Shown: positions 43,742 through 53,995, counted from the stretch's first letter. The stretch is DNA of 64,000 nucleotides from Sphingomonas sp. (GCA_019635535.1 JAHBZH010000001.1:441001-505000), one strand, 5' to 3'. A program made the numbers and translations. The notes: generated from the sequence alone by a model not told the origin.

Positions 43742-44773
43742 TCAGAAATCCGCGCCGATCGTCAGTGCCGGGCCCGACATGGGGCGCGTATCGCCGGCCA
43801 GGCGGAAGCGCCAGTCGGCGGAGAGGCGCAGGTTCGCGCCGGCGACGGGCAAGGGCAGCGAAACTTGCGGCCCGGCATCGAGCCGCGCCGCGCCAGGCTG
43901 CGCCGCGCCCCAGGCGCCGCCGCCGATCTCGGCCGGACCGAGCCTCAAGCCGACGCGCACGGCGCCGTCGGCGAACAGATCGCGCGAACGGAGGCCGGCC
44001 GCGCCGACCTGGGCATAGGCATCGAGCCGCGCGCCAGCCGGCAGATCGATGCTGCCGCCTCCGTGAATCACCGCCGCGAAGGCGGAGCGACCGCCGTCCA
44101 GTTCCTGCCGCCGCTCGACGAGCAGATGAACAGGCAGCCGCGCGACCGGACGCCAATCGAACCCGAAGGCGGCCTCGGCGCCCGGACCGCGCAGCGGCGC
44201 GGAGATACGAGCCGACAATGCGAATGGACGGCCTGGATCGCCGTTCAGGCGATAGAGCAGCCGCCCGCCCGCCTGGCTGCCGCCGAGGACGCCCCCCGGA
44301 GCGAGCGGCTGTGCGCCGCCATCCCGGCGCACGAGGAGCCAGGCCGATCCGGACCAGCGGCGCGATGCACCCGAGGGCCTGGCAAGCGTTTCGGGCCGAC
44401 CGGCGCCATGCTCCGGGCCGGGCGGCATCGAGGAGGTTGGCGAAGGGGCGGGCATGGCGGGATGCGGTGCCGGTTCCGCAGGTGGCGGCGCCGGAACCGG
44501 CATCGGCACCGGATGCAGCCTCATCCCGCTTGCTCCGTACGCCACTGCTGGGCCGTGCCGCCGCATCCGGGAATCCGGCATCGCGCCCATTCGTGTTGCC
44601 AGCCGGGATTGCCGGCCAGCCACAGGCGGCTCCATCGCCGCCGTCATCCTCGTCGATTGCGGAGCGGTACTTTCCGCGACGGGCCAGCCGATCCAGACAG
44701 CCGCGCGCAACACCGCCCAACCGCCGATCACCAGCGCGAGAAAGCGCAGCGGCGGCGGCGCGTCCCGCCTCAT
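43742..44773 (-). CDS. proline-rich envelope protein with NfrA C-terminus-like barrel
   Basis: A 343-residue protein. It opens with one membrane segment (FLALVIGGWAVLRAAVWIGW), then a 90-residue linker rich in proline (PMPVPAPPPAEPAP). From residue about 140 it is rich in alternating hydrophobic strands (RRWSGSAWLLVRRDGG, AFGFDWRPVARLPVHLLVERR, LSADWRFRLAGD) and ends in a phenylalanine, as outer-membrane barrels do. The strand-rich end resembles the C-terminal barrel part of NfrA, the N4 phage receptor subunit. Its ATG overlaps the stop of the glycosyltransferase gene (ATGA), so the two are coupled. Confidence 0.6.
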   Translation of the reverse strand: MRRDAPPPLRFLALVIGGWAVLRAAVWIGWPVAESTAPQSTRMTAAMEPPVAGRQSRLATRMGAMPDSRMRRHGPAVAYGASGMRLHPVPMPVPAPPPAEPAPHPAMPAPSPTSSMPPGPEHGAGRPETLARPSGASRRWSGSAWLLVRRDGGAQPLAPGGVLGGSQAGGRLLYRLNGDPGRPFALSARISAPLRGPGAEAAFGFDWRPVARLPVHLLVERRQELDGGRSAFAAVIHGGGSIDLPAGARLDAYAQVGAAGLRSRDLFADGAVRVGLRLGPAEIGGGAWGAAQPGAARLDAGPQVSLPLPVAGANLRLSADWRFRLAGDTRPMSGPALTIGADF

Positions 44774-46149
44774 TCGGCCGGCAGACGCGCCGGAAAGGCA
44801 TGGGCGGTCTTGCCCCAGGCGGTCGCGCCGGTGCGCCGCCCGGTCAGATAGCGCATGACCGCTCTCCGCGCGGCCAGCATGGCGATGATATTGGCGATGA
44901 CGACGCGCGGCAGCGCGCGCAGCCCCTCGCGCAAGCCATAGGTGCGCGCGACGAAGCCGAAGCGCATCGCCAGGCGCCAGACGAGCAAGCCGAGATTGAT
45001 GGTCAGCAAAAGAGTCAGGAAGACCGGAATCGGCTGCATCGCCCGGCCGGCGAACAGCTCCAGCGCATAAAGCGCGCCCCACAGAACGAGCGTGGCATAG
45101 GCCGCGAACAGGATCAGCGCCGCCAGCACCGCGCGCCGGTCGCGCAGGCGCATCCAGCGTTCGGCCAGACCGCCGCGCCAGCCGAGCCTGTCCCAGCCGG
45201 CCAGCGCGATGCCCATCATCCAGCGCGATTTCTGCGCGACCGCCGCATCCAGCGTGGAGGGGAAATAGCCGCGGGTGGACACGACCGGGCGCCCTCGCCC
45301 CGCCGGCAGACGGACGAAGGCCGCCCGGCCGCCCATGATGCGCAGTTTGAGACCGAGTTCGTAATCCTCGGTCAAGCTGGCCGGATCGAAAGGCACGCCA
45401 TGCGCGGCTGCCAAGCGGTCCAGCGCGGCGCGCGCGATCGCGCAGCCGACCCCCGCCGAGGGGATAGCGGCACCGAGCGCTTCGCGCACCACCAGTTCCT
45501 TGCCATGCGATTCGGCGAATTCGTCCGCATAATGGCCGCCGATCCAACGCGATTTGGGATCGATCAATGGCACCACCGGGAGCTGGACGAGATCGAACCG
45601 CTCGATCAGCGCATCGAACAGCTTGAGCTCCGCCGAATGGACCACATCCTCGGCATCGTGCAGCACCACCGCCTTGCAGCGCCGGCCCTCCGCCGCTTCG
45701 TCGGCCCGCATCGCATCCCACAGCCGGTTGAGGCAATCGGCCTTGCTGGTCGGCCCAGGCGCCGGATTGACGACCAGATGGATGCGATCGCCAACGAACG
45801 GCCGGACCGCGGCGATCGTCGCCGGATCGTTGGGATAGCAACCGACATAGAGGCGCCAGTCACCCCCGCCGAACGCGGTGCGCGCGTGGGCGAGCATGTT
45901 TGCGATCACGCCCCCCTCGTCCCAGGCGGGCACGAACACCGCGATCCGTCCCGACGCGGCGGGCGGAGCTAGGCTTTCGGCGCAGGTCCTGGGCCAATCG
46001 CGACCAAGCAGACGCCGCCGCAACGTCCGGCCGATCCAGATCAGATCGATCGCGATATCGCCAAGTCCAAGAAGAAGGAAGCCAACGGCCGCGAACAAGG
46101 CCGATTCGCGCATGACGATCTCGCCAGCGGCAATAAAGCCTTCCAGCAT
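44770..46149 (-). CDS. NfrB-like membrane glycosyltransferase
   Basis: A 459-residue family 2 glycosyltransferase. An N-terminal membrane segment is followed by IAVFVPAWDEGGVIANML, the VLHDAEDVVHSAEL acidic motif (DAEDV), LTEDYELGLKL and the QKSRWMMGIALAGW motif in the place of QxxRW, and then three or four C-terminal helices. This is the order seen in NfrB, which builds a secreted glycan recognised by phage N4 and controlled by cyclic di-GMP in Escherichia coli. The MshEN-type regulatory domain of full-length NfrB is absent here. The sugar is unknown. Confidence 0.8.
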   Translation of the reverse strand: MLEGFIAAGEIVMRESALFAAVGFLLLGLGDIAIDLIWIGRTLRRRLLGRDWPRTCAESLAPPAASGRIAVFVPAWDEGGVIANMLAHARTAFGGGDWRLYVGCYPNDPATIAAVRPFVGDRIHLVVNPAPGPTSKADCLNRLWDAMRADEAAEGRRCKAVVLHDAEDVVHSAELKLFDALIERFDLVQLPVVPLIDPKSRWIGGHYADEFAESHGKELVVREALGAAIPSAGVGCAIARAALDRLAAAHGVPFDPASLTEDYELGLKLRIMGGRAAFVRLPAGRGRPVVSTRGYFPSTLDAAVAQKSRWMMGIALAGWDRLGWRGGLAERWMRLRDRRAVLAALILFAAYATLVLWGALYALELFAGRAMQPIPVFLTLLLTINLGLLVWRLAMRFGFVARTYGLREGLRALPRVVIANIIAMLAARRAVMRYLTGRRTGATAWGKTAHAFPARLPAE

Positions 46150-46237
46150 ACAGACCGAATCTCCCCCGTTTCGGAGAGGGTTTCATCCATTATGAAAATA
46201 ACGAGTGCAAGTGGATTCGAGCAATGGTGGAACTGAT

Positions 46238-47239
46238 CTAGAATCCGCCAAGGAACGATGCAACATTGCTTCCAATGGCGTCTATCGCATATCCGCCTTC
46301 CATTAAGACAAGGCAATCGGCGTTCATATCCGCGATCTGCTGGCCGATAACCGCATAGTCTTCGGTCTTCAGCCGGAAATGGGAAATGGGATCTCCGGCG
46401 AACGTATCGGCGCCATAGGAGCAGATCAGCAGGTCCGGCCCGAAGCGCGCGATACGCTCCAAGGCCGCGCCCAATGCGGGGCGATAAGCGGCGAGATCGG
46501 CGCCGCGCGGCAGGGGCAGGTTGAGCGTGGCGCCTGCGCCCGCGCCCGCCCCGGCCTCGTCGGCATGGCCCCAATAATAAGGATAGTCGGTCCGGGGATC
46601 GGCGTGGATCGAGACGAACAGCACGTCGCCGCGATCGTAGAAGATGTCCTGTGTGCCGTTGCCGTGATGATAGTCCACGTCGAGGATCGCGACGCACCGG
46701 CCGGCGGCGGTCGCGGCCTGGGCGGCGATGGCGGCATTGTTGAGATAGCAATAGCCGCCGAGATAGTCGGCGCCGCAATGATGGCCCGGCGGCCGACACA
46801 AAGCGAAGGCGGCGCGCTCCCCGGCCAGCACGGCATCGAGCCCGGTGAGCGCGGTCTGCGCCGACCAATAGGCGCCCTCCCAGGTGCCCTCGGCGATCGG
46901 GCTGGAGGCATCGAAGCTGAAGGCGCCGAGCCTGGCGTCGATCCGGGTCAGATCGAGCGGGCGGCGGCGCACCACCGGCCAGGCATAGGCGCCGGCATCG
47001 CCCGGTCGCCCCGCCGCGCGCCACTCGTCATGGGCCGACCGCAGGAAAGCCAGATAGGCCGGGTCGTGAACGGCGCGCAGCGGCGCCTCGCCATGATCGA
47101 CCGCCGGTTCGACCGACGCGAGCGCGGCGAGGATCGCCGAGGCCCGCGCCGGGCTTTCAGCGTAAGGCACGAATGCGCCGTTGTGCAGTTCCTGCGTCGG
47201 CGCATGAGCAAGCTGGCGCGCGTCGTAAAAGCAGCGCAC
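46238..47239 (-). CDS. histone deacetylase family protein (acetylpolyamine amidohydrolase-like)
   Basis: A 333-residue zinc hydrolase of the histone deacetylase superfamily. The catalytic set is intact: paired histidines at 153-154 in PGHHCG, zinc ligands D189 and H191 in LDVDYHHGNGTQ, and D278 in GADTF, plus GGYAI near the C-terminus. In bacteria these enzymes usually deacetylate polyamines or acetoin-related substrates rather than proteins. It is preceded by a small membrane protein gene on the same strand. Confidence 0.92.
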   Translation of the reverse strand: MRCFYDARQLAHAPTQELHNGAFVPYAESPARASAILAALASVEPAVDHGEAPLRAVHDPAYLAFLRSAHDEWRAAGRPGDAGAYAWPVVRRRPLDLTRIDARLGAFSFDASSPIAEGTWEGAYWSAQTALTGLDAVLAGERAAFALCRPPGHHCGADYLGGYCYLNNAAIAAQAATAAGRCVAILDVDYHHGNGTQDIFYDRGDVLFVSIHADPRTDYPYYWGHADEAGAGAGAGATLNLPLPRGADLAAYRPALGAALERIARFGPDLLICSYGADTFAGDPISHFRLKTEDYAVIGQQIADMNADCLVLMEGGYAIDAIGSNVASFLGGF

Positions 47240-47248
47240 TTTGGCCGC

Positions 47249-47413
47249 CTATTTTCCCGCCCTGCGCGCCTGTATCGCCAGCAGCGTCATCGAAGCCCCG
47301 ATGGCGAGGCCGGCATAGGTCTTGATCGTCGCGGCGCCGTCGTTCCACACGCTAAGCCCCGCCGCGCCGAAGAACAGGAGCGCGGCGGCGGCGAAGAGCA
47401 GGCTCTGTTTCAT
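47249..47413 (-). CDS. small two-helix membrane protein
   Basis: A 54-residue protein not assigned to a family. It begins [20 protein letters not shown] and holds two hydrophobic stretches split by [11 protein letters not shown], ending in the basic tail QARRAGK. The ATG at 47413 is followed by an uninterrupted frame to TAG at 47249. It sits 9 bases from the end of etfA and about 10 bases before the HDAC-like gene on the same strand, so it is probably part of the same transcript. Its size and position suggest a real gene. Confidence 0.6.
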   Translation of the reverse strand: MKQSLLFAAAALLFFGAAGLSVWNDGAATIKTYAGLAIGASMTLLAIQARRAGK

Positions 47414-47422
47414 GCGCGATTC

Positions 47423-48358
47423 CTACAGCTTCTCGGTCAGCTCGGGCACGATCTTGAACAGGTCGCCGACCAGGCCGATGTCCGCGACCTGGAAGATGGG
47501 CGCGTCCTCGTCCTTGTTGATCGCGACGATCGTCTTGGAATCCTTCATGCCGGCGAGGTGCTGGATCGCGCCGGAAATGCCGATCGCGACATAGACTTCC
47601 GGGGCGACGATCTTGCCGGTCTGCCCGACCTGATAGTCGTTGGGCGCATAGCCCGCGTCCACGGCGGCGCGGCTGGCGCCGACCCCGGCCTTGAGCTTGT
47701 CCGCGAGCGGATCGAGCAGGGCATGGAACTGATCGGACGAACCGAAGGCGCGGCCGCCCGAGACGATGATCTTGGCGCTGGTCAGCTCCGGCCGCTCGGA
47801 CTTGCTGAGTTCCGAGCCCACATAGGCGGACAGGCCCGCGTCGCCGCCGCCGGAAACGGCTTCGACCGTTCCGGAACCGCCCGTCGCCGCCGCCTTTTCG
47901 AAGGCGGTGGTGCGCACGGTGACGACCTTTTTCGCGTCCGACGACTTCACCGTCGCGATCGCGTTGCCGGCATAGATCGGCCGGGTGAAGGTGTCGGCGC
48001 TCTCGACGCTGAGGATATCACTCACCTGCATGACATCGAGCAAGGCGGCGACGCGCGGCGCGATATTCTTGCCGGTGGTCGTCGCCGGGGCGACGAAATA
48101 GTCGCCATGGTCCTTCATCAAGGCGGCGGCGACCGGCGCGACATTCTCGGCGAGATTGTGGGCATAGGCCGCATCGTCCGCGACATGGACTCGTGTGACG
48201 CCGGCGATCTTGGCGGCGGCTTCGGCGACCGCGCCGACGCCTTGCCCCGCGACCAGCGCATGGACCTCGCCCAGCTTCGCGGCGGCGGTGACGGTGGCGA
48301 GGGTGGCGTCCTTGATCCGGCCGCCTTCATGCTCGACGAGGACGATCGCGACGCTCAT
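47423..48358 (-). CDS. etfA: electron transfer flavoprotein alpha subunit
   Basis: A 311-residue FAD-binding subunit that accepts electrons from acyl-CoA and other dehydrogenases and passes them to ETF-quinone oxidoreductase. The FAD domain is clear: [61 protein letters not shown], and the terminal [17 protein letters not shown]. Its ATG overlaps the end of etfB by 4 bases, which couples their translation. Confidence 0.97.
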   Translation of the reverse strand: MSVAIVLVEHEGGRIKDATLATVTAAAKLGEVHALVAGQGVGAVAEAAAKIAGVTRVHVADDAAYAHNLAENVAPVAAALMKDHGDYFVAPATTTGKNIAPRVAALLDVMQVSDILSVESADTFTRPIYAGNAIATVKSSDAKKVVTVRTTAFEKAAATGGSGTVEAVSGGGDAGLSAYVGSELSKSERPELTSAKIIVSGGRAFGSSDQFHALLDPLADKLKAGVGASRAAVDAGYAPNDYQVGQTGKIVAPEVYVAIGISGAIQHLAGMKDSKTIVAINKDEDAPIFQVADIGLVGDLFKIVPELTEKL

Positions 48359-49104
48359 GCCACCACTCCCAAAGTCTTCAGCTTGCCGATCAGCTCATCC
48401 ACGTCCGCGACCTTGACGCCCGCCTGGCGCTTGGCCGGCTCCTCGACCTTCAGGGTCGTCAGGCGCGGCGCCGTGTCCACGCCGTAATCGGCGGGGGTCT
48501 TCTGCGCGAGCGGCTTGGACTTGGCCTTCATGATGTTGGGCAGCGAGGCGTAGCGCGGCTCGTTGAGGCGCAGGTCGGTCGTCACCACCGCCGGCGTGTT
48601 CAGCTTCACCGTCTCCAGGCCGCCATCGACCTCGCGGGTCACGTCGACCTTGCCGCCGGCCAGCTCGACCTTGGACGCGAACGTGCCCTGCGGCCAGTTC
48701 AGCAGCGCGGCGAGCATCTGTCCGGTCTGGTTCGAATCGTCGTCGATCGCCTGCTTGCCCAGGATCACCAGGCCCGGCTGCTCCTCCTCGGTGACCTTGG
48801 CGAGCAGCTTGGCGACGGCCAGCGGCTCCATCTCGTCGTCGGTCTGGATCAGGATCGCGCGGTCCGCGCCCATCGCCAGCGCCGTGCGCAAAGTCTCCTG
48901 CGCCTTGGCCGGACCGATCGAGACGGCGACGACCTCGGTCGCCGCGCCCTTCTCCTTCAGTCGAAGCGCCTCCTCGACCGCGATCTCGTCGAACGGGTTC
49001 ATGCTCATCTTGACGTTGGCGAGATCGATGCCCGTGCCGTCCGCCTTCACCCGCGGCTTCACGTTGAAATCGATCACGCGCTTCACGGCGACCAGCAGCT
49101 TCAT
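48355..49104 (-). CDS. etfB: electron transfer flavoprotein beta subunit
   Basis: A 249-residue subunit that binds AMP and forms the ETF dimer with EtfA. It opens with [19 protein letters not shown] and holds the family segment [21 protein letters not shown] and the [20 protein letters not shown] motif. Lysine and acidic clusters near the C-terminus match the recognition loop region for partner dehydrogenases. It is first in the etfBA pair, 36 bases after sucC. Confidence 0.97.
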   Translation of the reverse strand: MKLLVAVKRVIDFNVKPRVKADGTGIDLANVKMSMNPFDEIAVEEALRLKEKGAATEVVAVSIGPAKAQETLRTALAMGADRAILIQTDDEMEPLAVAKLLAKVTEEEQPGLVILGKQAIDDDSNQTGQMLAALLNWPQGTFASKVELAGGKVDVTREVDGGLETVKLNTPAVVTTDLRLNEPRYASLPNIMKAKSKPLAQKTPADYGVDTAPRLTTLKVEEPAKRQAGVKVADVDELIGKLKTLGVVA

Positions 49105-49140
49105 GCTTTCCCCTCTCTACCTGTGCGGGCGCCCGGCCGC

Positions 49141-50340
49141 TCAGGCGACCTTGGCCACCTCCGCGACAATCTTCCTGGCGGCATCGCCCAGATCGTTGGC
49201 CGGCACGATCGCCAGCCCGGAATCGGCGAGGATCGCCTTGCCTTCCTCGACATTGGTGCCTTCGAGCCGGACGACCAAGGGCACCGACAATTGCACCTCC
49301 TTCGCCGCCGCGACGATGCCCTCGGCGATGATGTCGCAGCGCATGATACCGCCGAAGATGTTGACCAGGATGCCCTGCACGGCGGGATCGCTGAGGATGA
49401 TCTTGAAGGCGGAGGTCACCTTCTCCTTCGAGGCGCCGCCGCCGACGTCGAGGAAATTGGCCGGGAAGGCGCCGTTCAGCTTGATGATGTCCATCGTCGC
49501 CATGGCGAGGCCGGCGCCGTTCACCATGCAGCCGATATTGCCGTCGAGCTTGATGTAGGCGAGGTCGTGCTTCGACGCCTCGAGCTCCATCGGGTCCTCC
49601 TCGGTCTCGTCGCGCAATGCCTCCAGGTCCTTGTGGCGGAACTCGGCGTTGGAATCGAAGCCAACCTTGGCGTCGAGGACGAGGAGCTTGCCGTCATCCG
49701 TCACAGCCAGCGGATTGATCTCGATCTGCGCGGCGTCGGTGCCGATAAAGGCGTCGTAGAGCAGGGCCGCGGTCTTCTGCGCCTGCTTGGCGAGATCGCC
49801 GGTGAGGCCCAGCGCATTCGCCACCGCACGGCCGTGATGGGGCATGAAGCCGGTCGCGGGATCGACGGTGAAGGTGTGAATCTTCTCCGGCGTGTCGTGC
49901 GCGACCTCCTCGATGTTCATGCCGCCCTCGGTCGAGACGACGAAGGCGATCCGGCCGCTGGCGCGATCGACGAGCAGGGCGAGATAGAATTCCTTCGCGA
50001 TGTCCACGCCGTCGGTGATGTAGAGCCGGTTCACCTGCTTGCCGGCGGGGCCGGTCTGCACCGTCGCCAGCGTGTTGCCGAGCATCTCGGACGCGGCCGC
50101 GCGCACCTCTTCGGCCGAGCGGGCAAGGCGGACGCCGCCCTTCGCGTCGGGACCGAGTTCCTTGAACTTGCCCTTGCCGCGCCCGCCGGCATGAATCTGC
50201 GCTTTCACGACATAAAGCGGCCCGGGCAATTTGCCGGCGGCGGCCACCGCTTCATCGACGCTCATCGCGGCATGGCCCGCCGGAACGGGGACGCCGAACT
50301 TGGCCAGAAGCTCCTTGGCCTGATATTCGTGAATGTTCAT
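49141..50340 (-). CDS. sucC: succinyl-CoA synthetase beta subunit (ADP-forming)
   Basis: A 399-residue ATP-grasp subunit of succinate-CoA ligase in the TCA cycle. Landmarks are [21 protein letters not shown] at the start, the ATP-grasp lysine region [36 protein letters not shown], and the C-terminal [13 protein letters not shown] segment that contacts the alpha subunit. sucD is not adjacent, since etfB follows directly. Gene order sucC-etfBA is frequent in sphingomonads. Confidence 0.97.
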   Translation of the reverse strand: MNIHEYQAKELLAKFGVPVPAGHAAMSVDEAVAAAGKLPGPLYVVKAQIHAGGRGKGKFKELGPDAKGGVRLARSAEEVRAAASEMLGNTLATVQTGPAGKQVNRLYITDGVDIAKEFYLALLVDRASGRIAFVVSTEGGMNIEEVAHDTPEKIHTFTVDPATGFMPHHGRAVANALGLTGDLAKQAQKTAALLYDAFIGTDAAQIEINPLAVTDDGKLLVLDAKVGFDSNAEFRHKDLEALRDETEEDPMELEASKHDLAYIKLDGNIGCMVNGAGLAMATMDIIKLNGAFPANFLDVGGGASKEKVTSAFKIILSDPAVQGILVNIFGGIMRCDIIAEGIVAAAKEVQLSVPLVVRLEGTNVEEGKAILADSGLAIVPANDLGDAARKIVAEVAKVA

Positions 50341-50397
50341 CGCGCCGGTCCTAAAGCATAGACTCGCCGCGATGGGAAGCGCTGCGATGCAGCATCC

Positions 50398-51507
50398 TCA
50401 GTCGATGCCGCGATCCGGGTCGGCGCATGCCCGCAAAAAGGCCGCGATCCGCGCCCGGCCTCCATATTCCGCCCAGTCGGCGGGCGTGCCCTGAAACAGA
50501 CTGTCCTTCAGATCTAGCCGGGCACCGCGCGAGACGAGCAGCCGAACCGTGCCCTCATGGCCGGAAATCGCTGCCTGATGCAGTGGCGTCGAATGGGCGT
50601 GCGCCCCGACCGGATTGTAGCGGTCGGGATTCTCGCCGGCATCCAGGAACAGCGCGACGACGTCCGTGCGGCCGTGATGCGCGGCGTTGGCCAAGGCGAG
50701 GTGGCGCTGCGGTGCTCCGGCGCCGGGCAGAAGACGCCGGGCATCCTCCGTCAGGCCCAGCGCGGCGGCAACCGGCAAGGTCAGCGCCGCGCCGCGACGG
50801 AGCAGCGCGTCGGCCGCCGCAAACTCTTCATGGGCGAGCGCCGGCTGCATCGCCTGGTCCGGATCGCCGCCGTGATCGCACAGCAGGTCGATCAGCGGCG
50901 ATTGGGCACCCGCCTCGCGCACCACCCGGCCGGACGCGACGAGCGCGAGCGCTTCGTCGACGGCGCCCACGTCCTTGCCGCCGCCGGCATCGAGGATCAG
51001 CCGCGCGATTTCGACGATATTGGGCGGCAGGCTGTCGTTGCGAACCGGATTTTCGGCGACGAAGGCAAGCAGCGCCGGATTGCGGAAATAGTTACCGCCC
51101 TCGAAGGCGACATGGCGCGCAGCGAGGCCGGGATGCGCGGCGAGATGCGCGGCGAGGGCAGCGGCGTCCCCGTCGTCGATCAGGTCCACCGCGAGGCGGA
51201 ACGCCGGATCGGCGATCTGATGATGATGGGGAACGTCCGCGCCGGGCGCGGGCGGGCCTTCGACATGCGCCTTGAGGCGCGGCCAGCTGGCGAAGCCGCG
51301 TTCGCGCGCGATCGCGAGCAGCGCATCGCTCCATGTCAGCGGCGACGCAACGATGGCCGCGTCGCTCGCGTCCGCCAGGCGCGGGTGGAATTCGCGCAGG
51401 CGCTGGCAGGCTTGCGGGTCTCCCCCGGCGCGGGCGCGCAACAGACGCTGGGCGTCGCGCTTCAGGTGGGCGAGATCGGCGCGCGGCGGCAAGGGTTTCA
51501 CGGGCAT
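50398..51507 (-). CDS. ankyrin repeat protein
   Basis: A 369-residue protein with several ankyrin repeats in its second half. Typical repeats are LALANAAHHGRTDVVALFLDAGENPD and STPLHQAAISGHEGTVRLLVSRGARLDLKD, followed by FQGTPADWAEYGGRARIAAFL. The N-terminal 90 residues are charged and lack a clear domain. No signal peptide is seen, so it is probably a cytoplasmic protein-binding scaffold. It lies 179 bases after rpoN on the same strand but is probably separate. Confidence 0.85.
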   Translation of the reverse strand: MPVKPLPPRADLAHLKRDAQRLLRARAGGDPQACQRLREFHPRLADASDAAIVASPLTWSDALLAIARERGFASWPRLKAHVEGPPAPGADVPHHHQIADPAFRLAVDLIDDGDAAALAAHLAAHPGLAARHVAFEGGNYFRNPALLAFVAENPVRNDSLPPNIVEIARLILDAGGGKDVGAVDEALALVASGRVVREAGAQSPLIDLLCDHGGDPDQAMQPALAHEEFAAADALLRRGAALTLPVAAALGLTEDARRLLPGAGAPQRHLALANAAHHGRTDVVALFLDAGENPDRYNPVGAHAHSTPLHQAAISGHEGTVRLLVSRGARLDLKDSLFQGTPADWAEYGGRARIAAFLRACADPDRGID

Positions 51508-51686
51508 GCGAACCTCCTCATGGGCCCGACGTCCGCCTGTGTTCGGGCAAGGAAAGTTCGTGGCTGACGATACGCAACGTCACGGGTGGGCCTTGCCCTT
51601 TCCGCGGACCGGACGCGCCCCGATGCGCGTGGGATCGAATTGGCATGGCGCCGCGCCGATGGCAAGCGACAGCCCGCCAGCGAAGC

Positions 51687-53213
51687 TCAGGCCGCCCGGC
51701 CGATCGCCTTCTGGCGCCTCCGCTGCACCGATGAGCCCAGGCCGATCGCCTCGCGATATTTGGCGACGGTGCGCCGGGCGATGTCGAAGCCCTCTTGCCT
51801 GAGCATCTCGACGAGCTGGTCGTCGGACAGGATCCGGGTCGGCTCCTCGGCGGCGATCAGCGCCTTGATCCGGCTCTTCACCGCCTCCGACGAAGCCGCG
51901 TCGCCGCCGTCGGCCGACTGGATGCCGCTCGTGAAGAAATATTTGAGCTCGTAGAGCCCGCGCTCGCAGGACAGATATTTGTTGGAGGTGACGCGGCTCA
52001 CCGTCGATTCGTGCATGCCGATCGTCTCGGCCACCGCGCGCAGGGTGAGCGGCTTCAGATGCGCGACGCCATGTCGGAAGAAGCCTTCCTGCCGGGTGAC
52101 GATTTCGGACGCGACCTTCATGATCGTGCGCGCGCGCTGATCCAGCGCCTTCATCAGCCAGTTGGCGCTCTGCAATTGCTCGCTGAGCCACGCCCTGGAC
52201 TGCTTGTCCTGCGGCCCGCTGGACAGCTCCTGATAATAAGTGCGGTTGACCAGCAGCCTCGGCAACGTCGCGCCGTTCAGCTCCACCGCCCAGCCCGCGC
52301 CGCGCCGGGCGACGAACAGGTCCGGCACGATCGCGTCGATCCGGTCCGAAGCCATGAAGCGGCAGCCGGGTTTGGGATCGTAGGCGCGCAGCTCGCGGAT
52401 CATGTCCGCCATGTCCTCGTCATCGACGCCGGTGATCCGCTTCAGCGCCGCGATATTGCCCTTGGCCAGATAATCGAGATTGGCGATCAGCCGCGCCATC
52501 GCCGGATCGTAGCGGTTCGCATCCTTCGCCTGGAGGGCGAGACATTCGGAAAGGTCGCGCGCGCCGACGCCCGCCGGATCGAAGGTCTGGAGGATGGCGA
52601 GCACCCGCTCGACCTCATGCAGCGCCACTCCGAGCCGCTGCGAGATGTCGAGCAGGTTGCCGGTGAAATAGCCGGTCTCCTCGATCTGCTCGACGATGCG
52701 CTGGGCGATGACGAGATCGGCGCCGGACAGGATTTCGCCGGCCTGGGCGAGGAGATGATCGTGCAGCGACCGGCTCTCGGCGGCGAAGCTGTCGAAGTCC
52801 GGCCCATCCTCCGGCATCCCGGCCGAACCGGAAAGACCGCTGCCGCTGCCCAGACCCAGGCCGCCGTCGAGGCCGCCCAGCGCATCGGCGGGGCCGTCCT
52901 GGTGGAAATCCTCGCTGTTGGTGTCGATGTCGAGCGCGGCATCGCCGCCGCCGGCGTCGATCTCGGGCAAAAGCTCGCCTTCGAATTCGAACTCGTCGCC
53001 TTCGTATTCGGCCTCCGGCGCGGGCTCCGCCCGGTCCGGGCCTTCGCCCTCGCCGCCGCCCACTTCGAGGAGAGGATTCTTCTCGATCTCCTCGGCGATG
53101 AAGGTTTCGATCTCGAGGTTCGACAGCGCGAGCAGGCGGATCGCCTGCTGCAGCTGCGGCGTCATCACCAGCGATTGCGACTGCCGAAGATCGAGGCGGG
53201 GCCCGAGCGCCAT
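51687..53213 (-). CDS. rpoN: RNA polymerase sigma-54 factor
   Basis: A 508-residue sigma factor for nitrogen, motility and stress genes that need enhancer-binding ATPases. Region I is RLDLRQSQSLVMTPQLQQAIRLLALSN, with the glutamine-rich activator-contact helix. A long acidic and glycine-rich region II (residues 55-150) follows. The core-binding domain and DNA-binding helix-turn-helix come next, and the RpoN box is ARRTVAKYRE near residue 485. It lies 2 bases after lptB, as in many proteobacteria. Confidence 0.97.
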   Translation of the reverse strand: MALGPRLDLRQSQSLVMTPQLQQAIRLLALSNLEIETFIAEEIEKNPLLEVGGGEGEGPDRAEPAPEAEYEGDEFEFEGELLPEIDAGGGDAALDIDTNSEDFHQDGPADALGGLDGGLGLGSGSGLSGSAGMPEDGPDFDSFAAESRSLHDHLLAQAGEILSGADLVIAQRIVEQIEETGYFTGNLLDISQRLGVALHEVERVLAILQTFDPAGVGARDLSECLALQAKDANRYDPAMARLIANLDYLAKGNIAALKRITGVDDEDMADMIRELRAYDPKPGCRFMASDRIDAIVPDLFVARRGAGWAVELNGATLPRLLVNRTYYQELSSGPQDKQSRAWLSEQLQSANWLMKALDQRARTIMKVASEIVTRQEGFFRHGVAHLKPLTLRAVAETIGMHESTVSRVTSNKYLSCERGLYELKYFFTSGIQSADGGDAASSEAVKSRIKALIAAEEPTRILSDDQLVEMLRQEGFDIARRTVAKYREAIGLGSSVQRRRQKAIGRAA

Positions 53214-53215
53214 GG

Positions 53216-53995
53216 CTACAGCTCGAAGCTCTCCCCGAGATAGAGGCGCCGCACATTCTCGTCGGCGACGAGATCGGCGGGGCTGCCGGCGAAGAGCACC
53301 TGGCCGCCATAAATGATGCAGGCGCGATCGACGATCTCCAGCGTCTCGCGGACATTGTGATCGGTGATCAGCACGCCGATGCCGCGCGCCTTCAAGGCGA
53401 CGATCAGGTCGCGAATGTCCTGGATCGAGATCGGATCGATGCCGGCAAAGGGCTCGTCGAGCAGCATGATCGAGGGATTGGCCGCCAACGCGCGGGCGAT
53501 CTCGCAGCGCCGCCGCTCGCCGCCCGACAGCGCCATGGCCGGCGCGTCGCGCAGCCGCTCGATATGGAATTCGCCGAGCAGCTGCTCCAGCCGCGCCGTG
53601 CGCGCCGCCTTGTCCGGCTCGGCCACCTCCAGCACCGCCATGATGTTCTGGCTGACGGTGAGGCCGCGGAAGATCGAGGTTTCCTGCGGCAGATAGCCGA
53701 GCCCCAGGATCGCGCGGCGGTACATAGGCAGGCCGGTAATGTCGGCGCCGTCGAGCAGGATGCGGCCGGAATCCGGCTTCACCAGCCCCATGATCGAATA
53801 GAAGCAGGTCGTCTTGCCGGCGCCATTGGGCCCGAGCAGGCCGAGCACCTCGCCGCGATCGACGCCGAGCGAGACGTCGGTCAGCACCGCCTTCTTGTCG
53901 TAGGACTTGGCGATCGAGACGACCGAAAGCCCGCGCGCGAGCTCGCCGACGGCCGCATCGGTCTCGGTCCGCTCGATCGGCAGCGTTTCGTTCAT
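53216..53995 (-). CDS. lptB: LPS export ABC transporter ATPase LptB
   Basis: A 259-residue ATPase that powers LPS extraction from the inner membrane with LptFG. Walker A is GPNGAGKT, the ABC signature is LSGGERRRCEIARAL, and Walker B is IMLLDEPFAGIDPIS. An N-terminal 20-residue extension precedes the ABC domain. It lies 98 bases downstream of lptA and 2 bases from rpoN on the same strand. Confidence 0.97.
   Translation of the reverse strand: MNETLPIERTETDAAVGELARGLSVVSIAKSYDKKAVLTDVSLGVDRGEVLGLLGPNGAGKTTCFYSIMGLVKPDSGRILLDGADITGLPMYRRAILGLGYLPQETSIFRGLTVSQNIMAVLEVAEPDKAARTARLEQLLGEFHIERLRDAPAMALSGGERRRCEIARALAANPSIMLLDEPFAGIDPISIQDIRDLIVALKARGIGVLITDHNVRETLEIVDRACIIYGGQVLFAGSPADLVADENVRRLYLGESFEL

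Noticed and set aside
49141..50340. sucC without an adjacent sucD as an anomaly
   Set aside because: Separate sucC and sucD loci are seen in sphingomonads, and the alpha subunit may lie outside the window.
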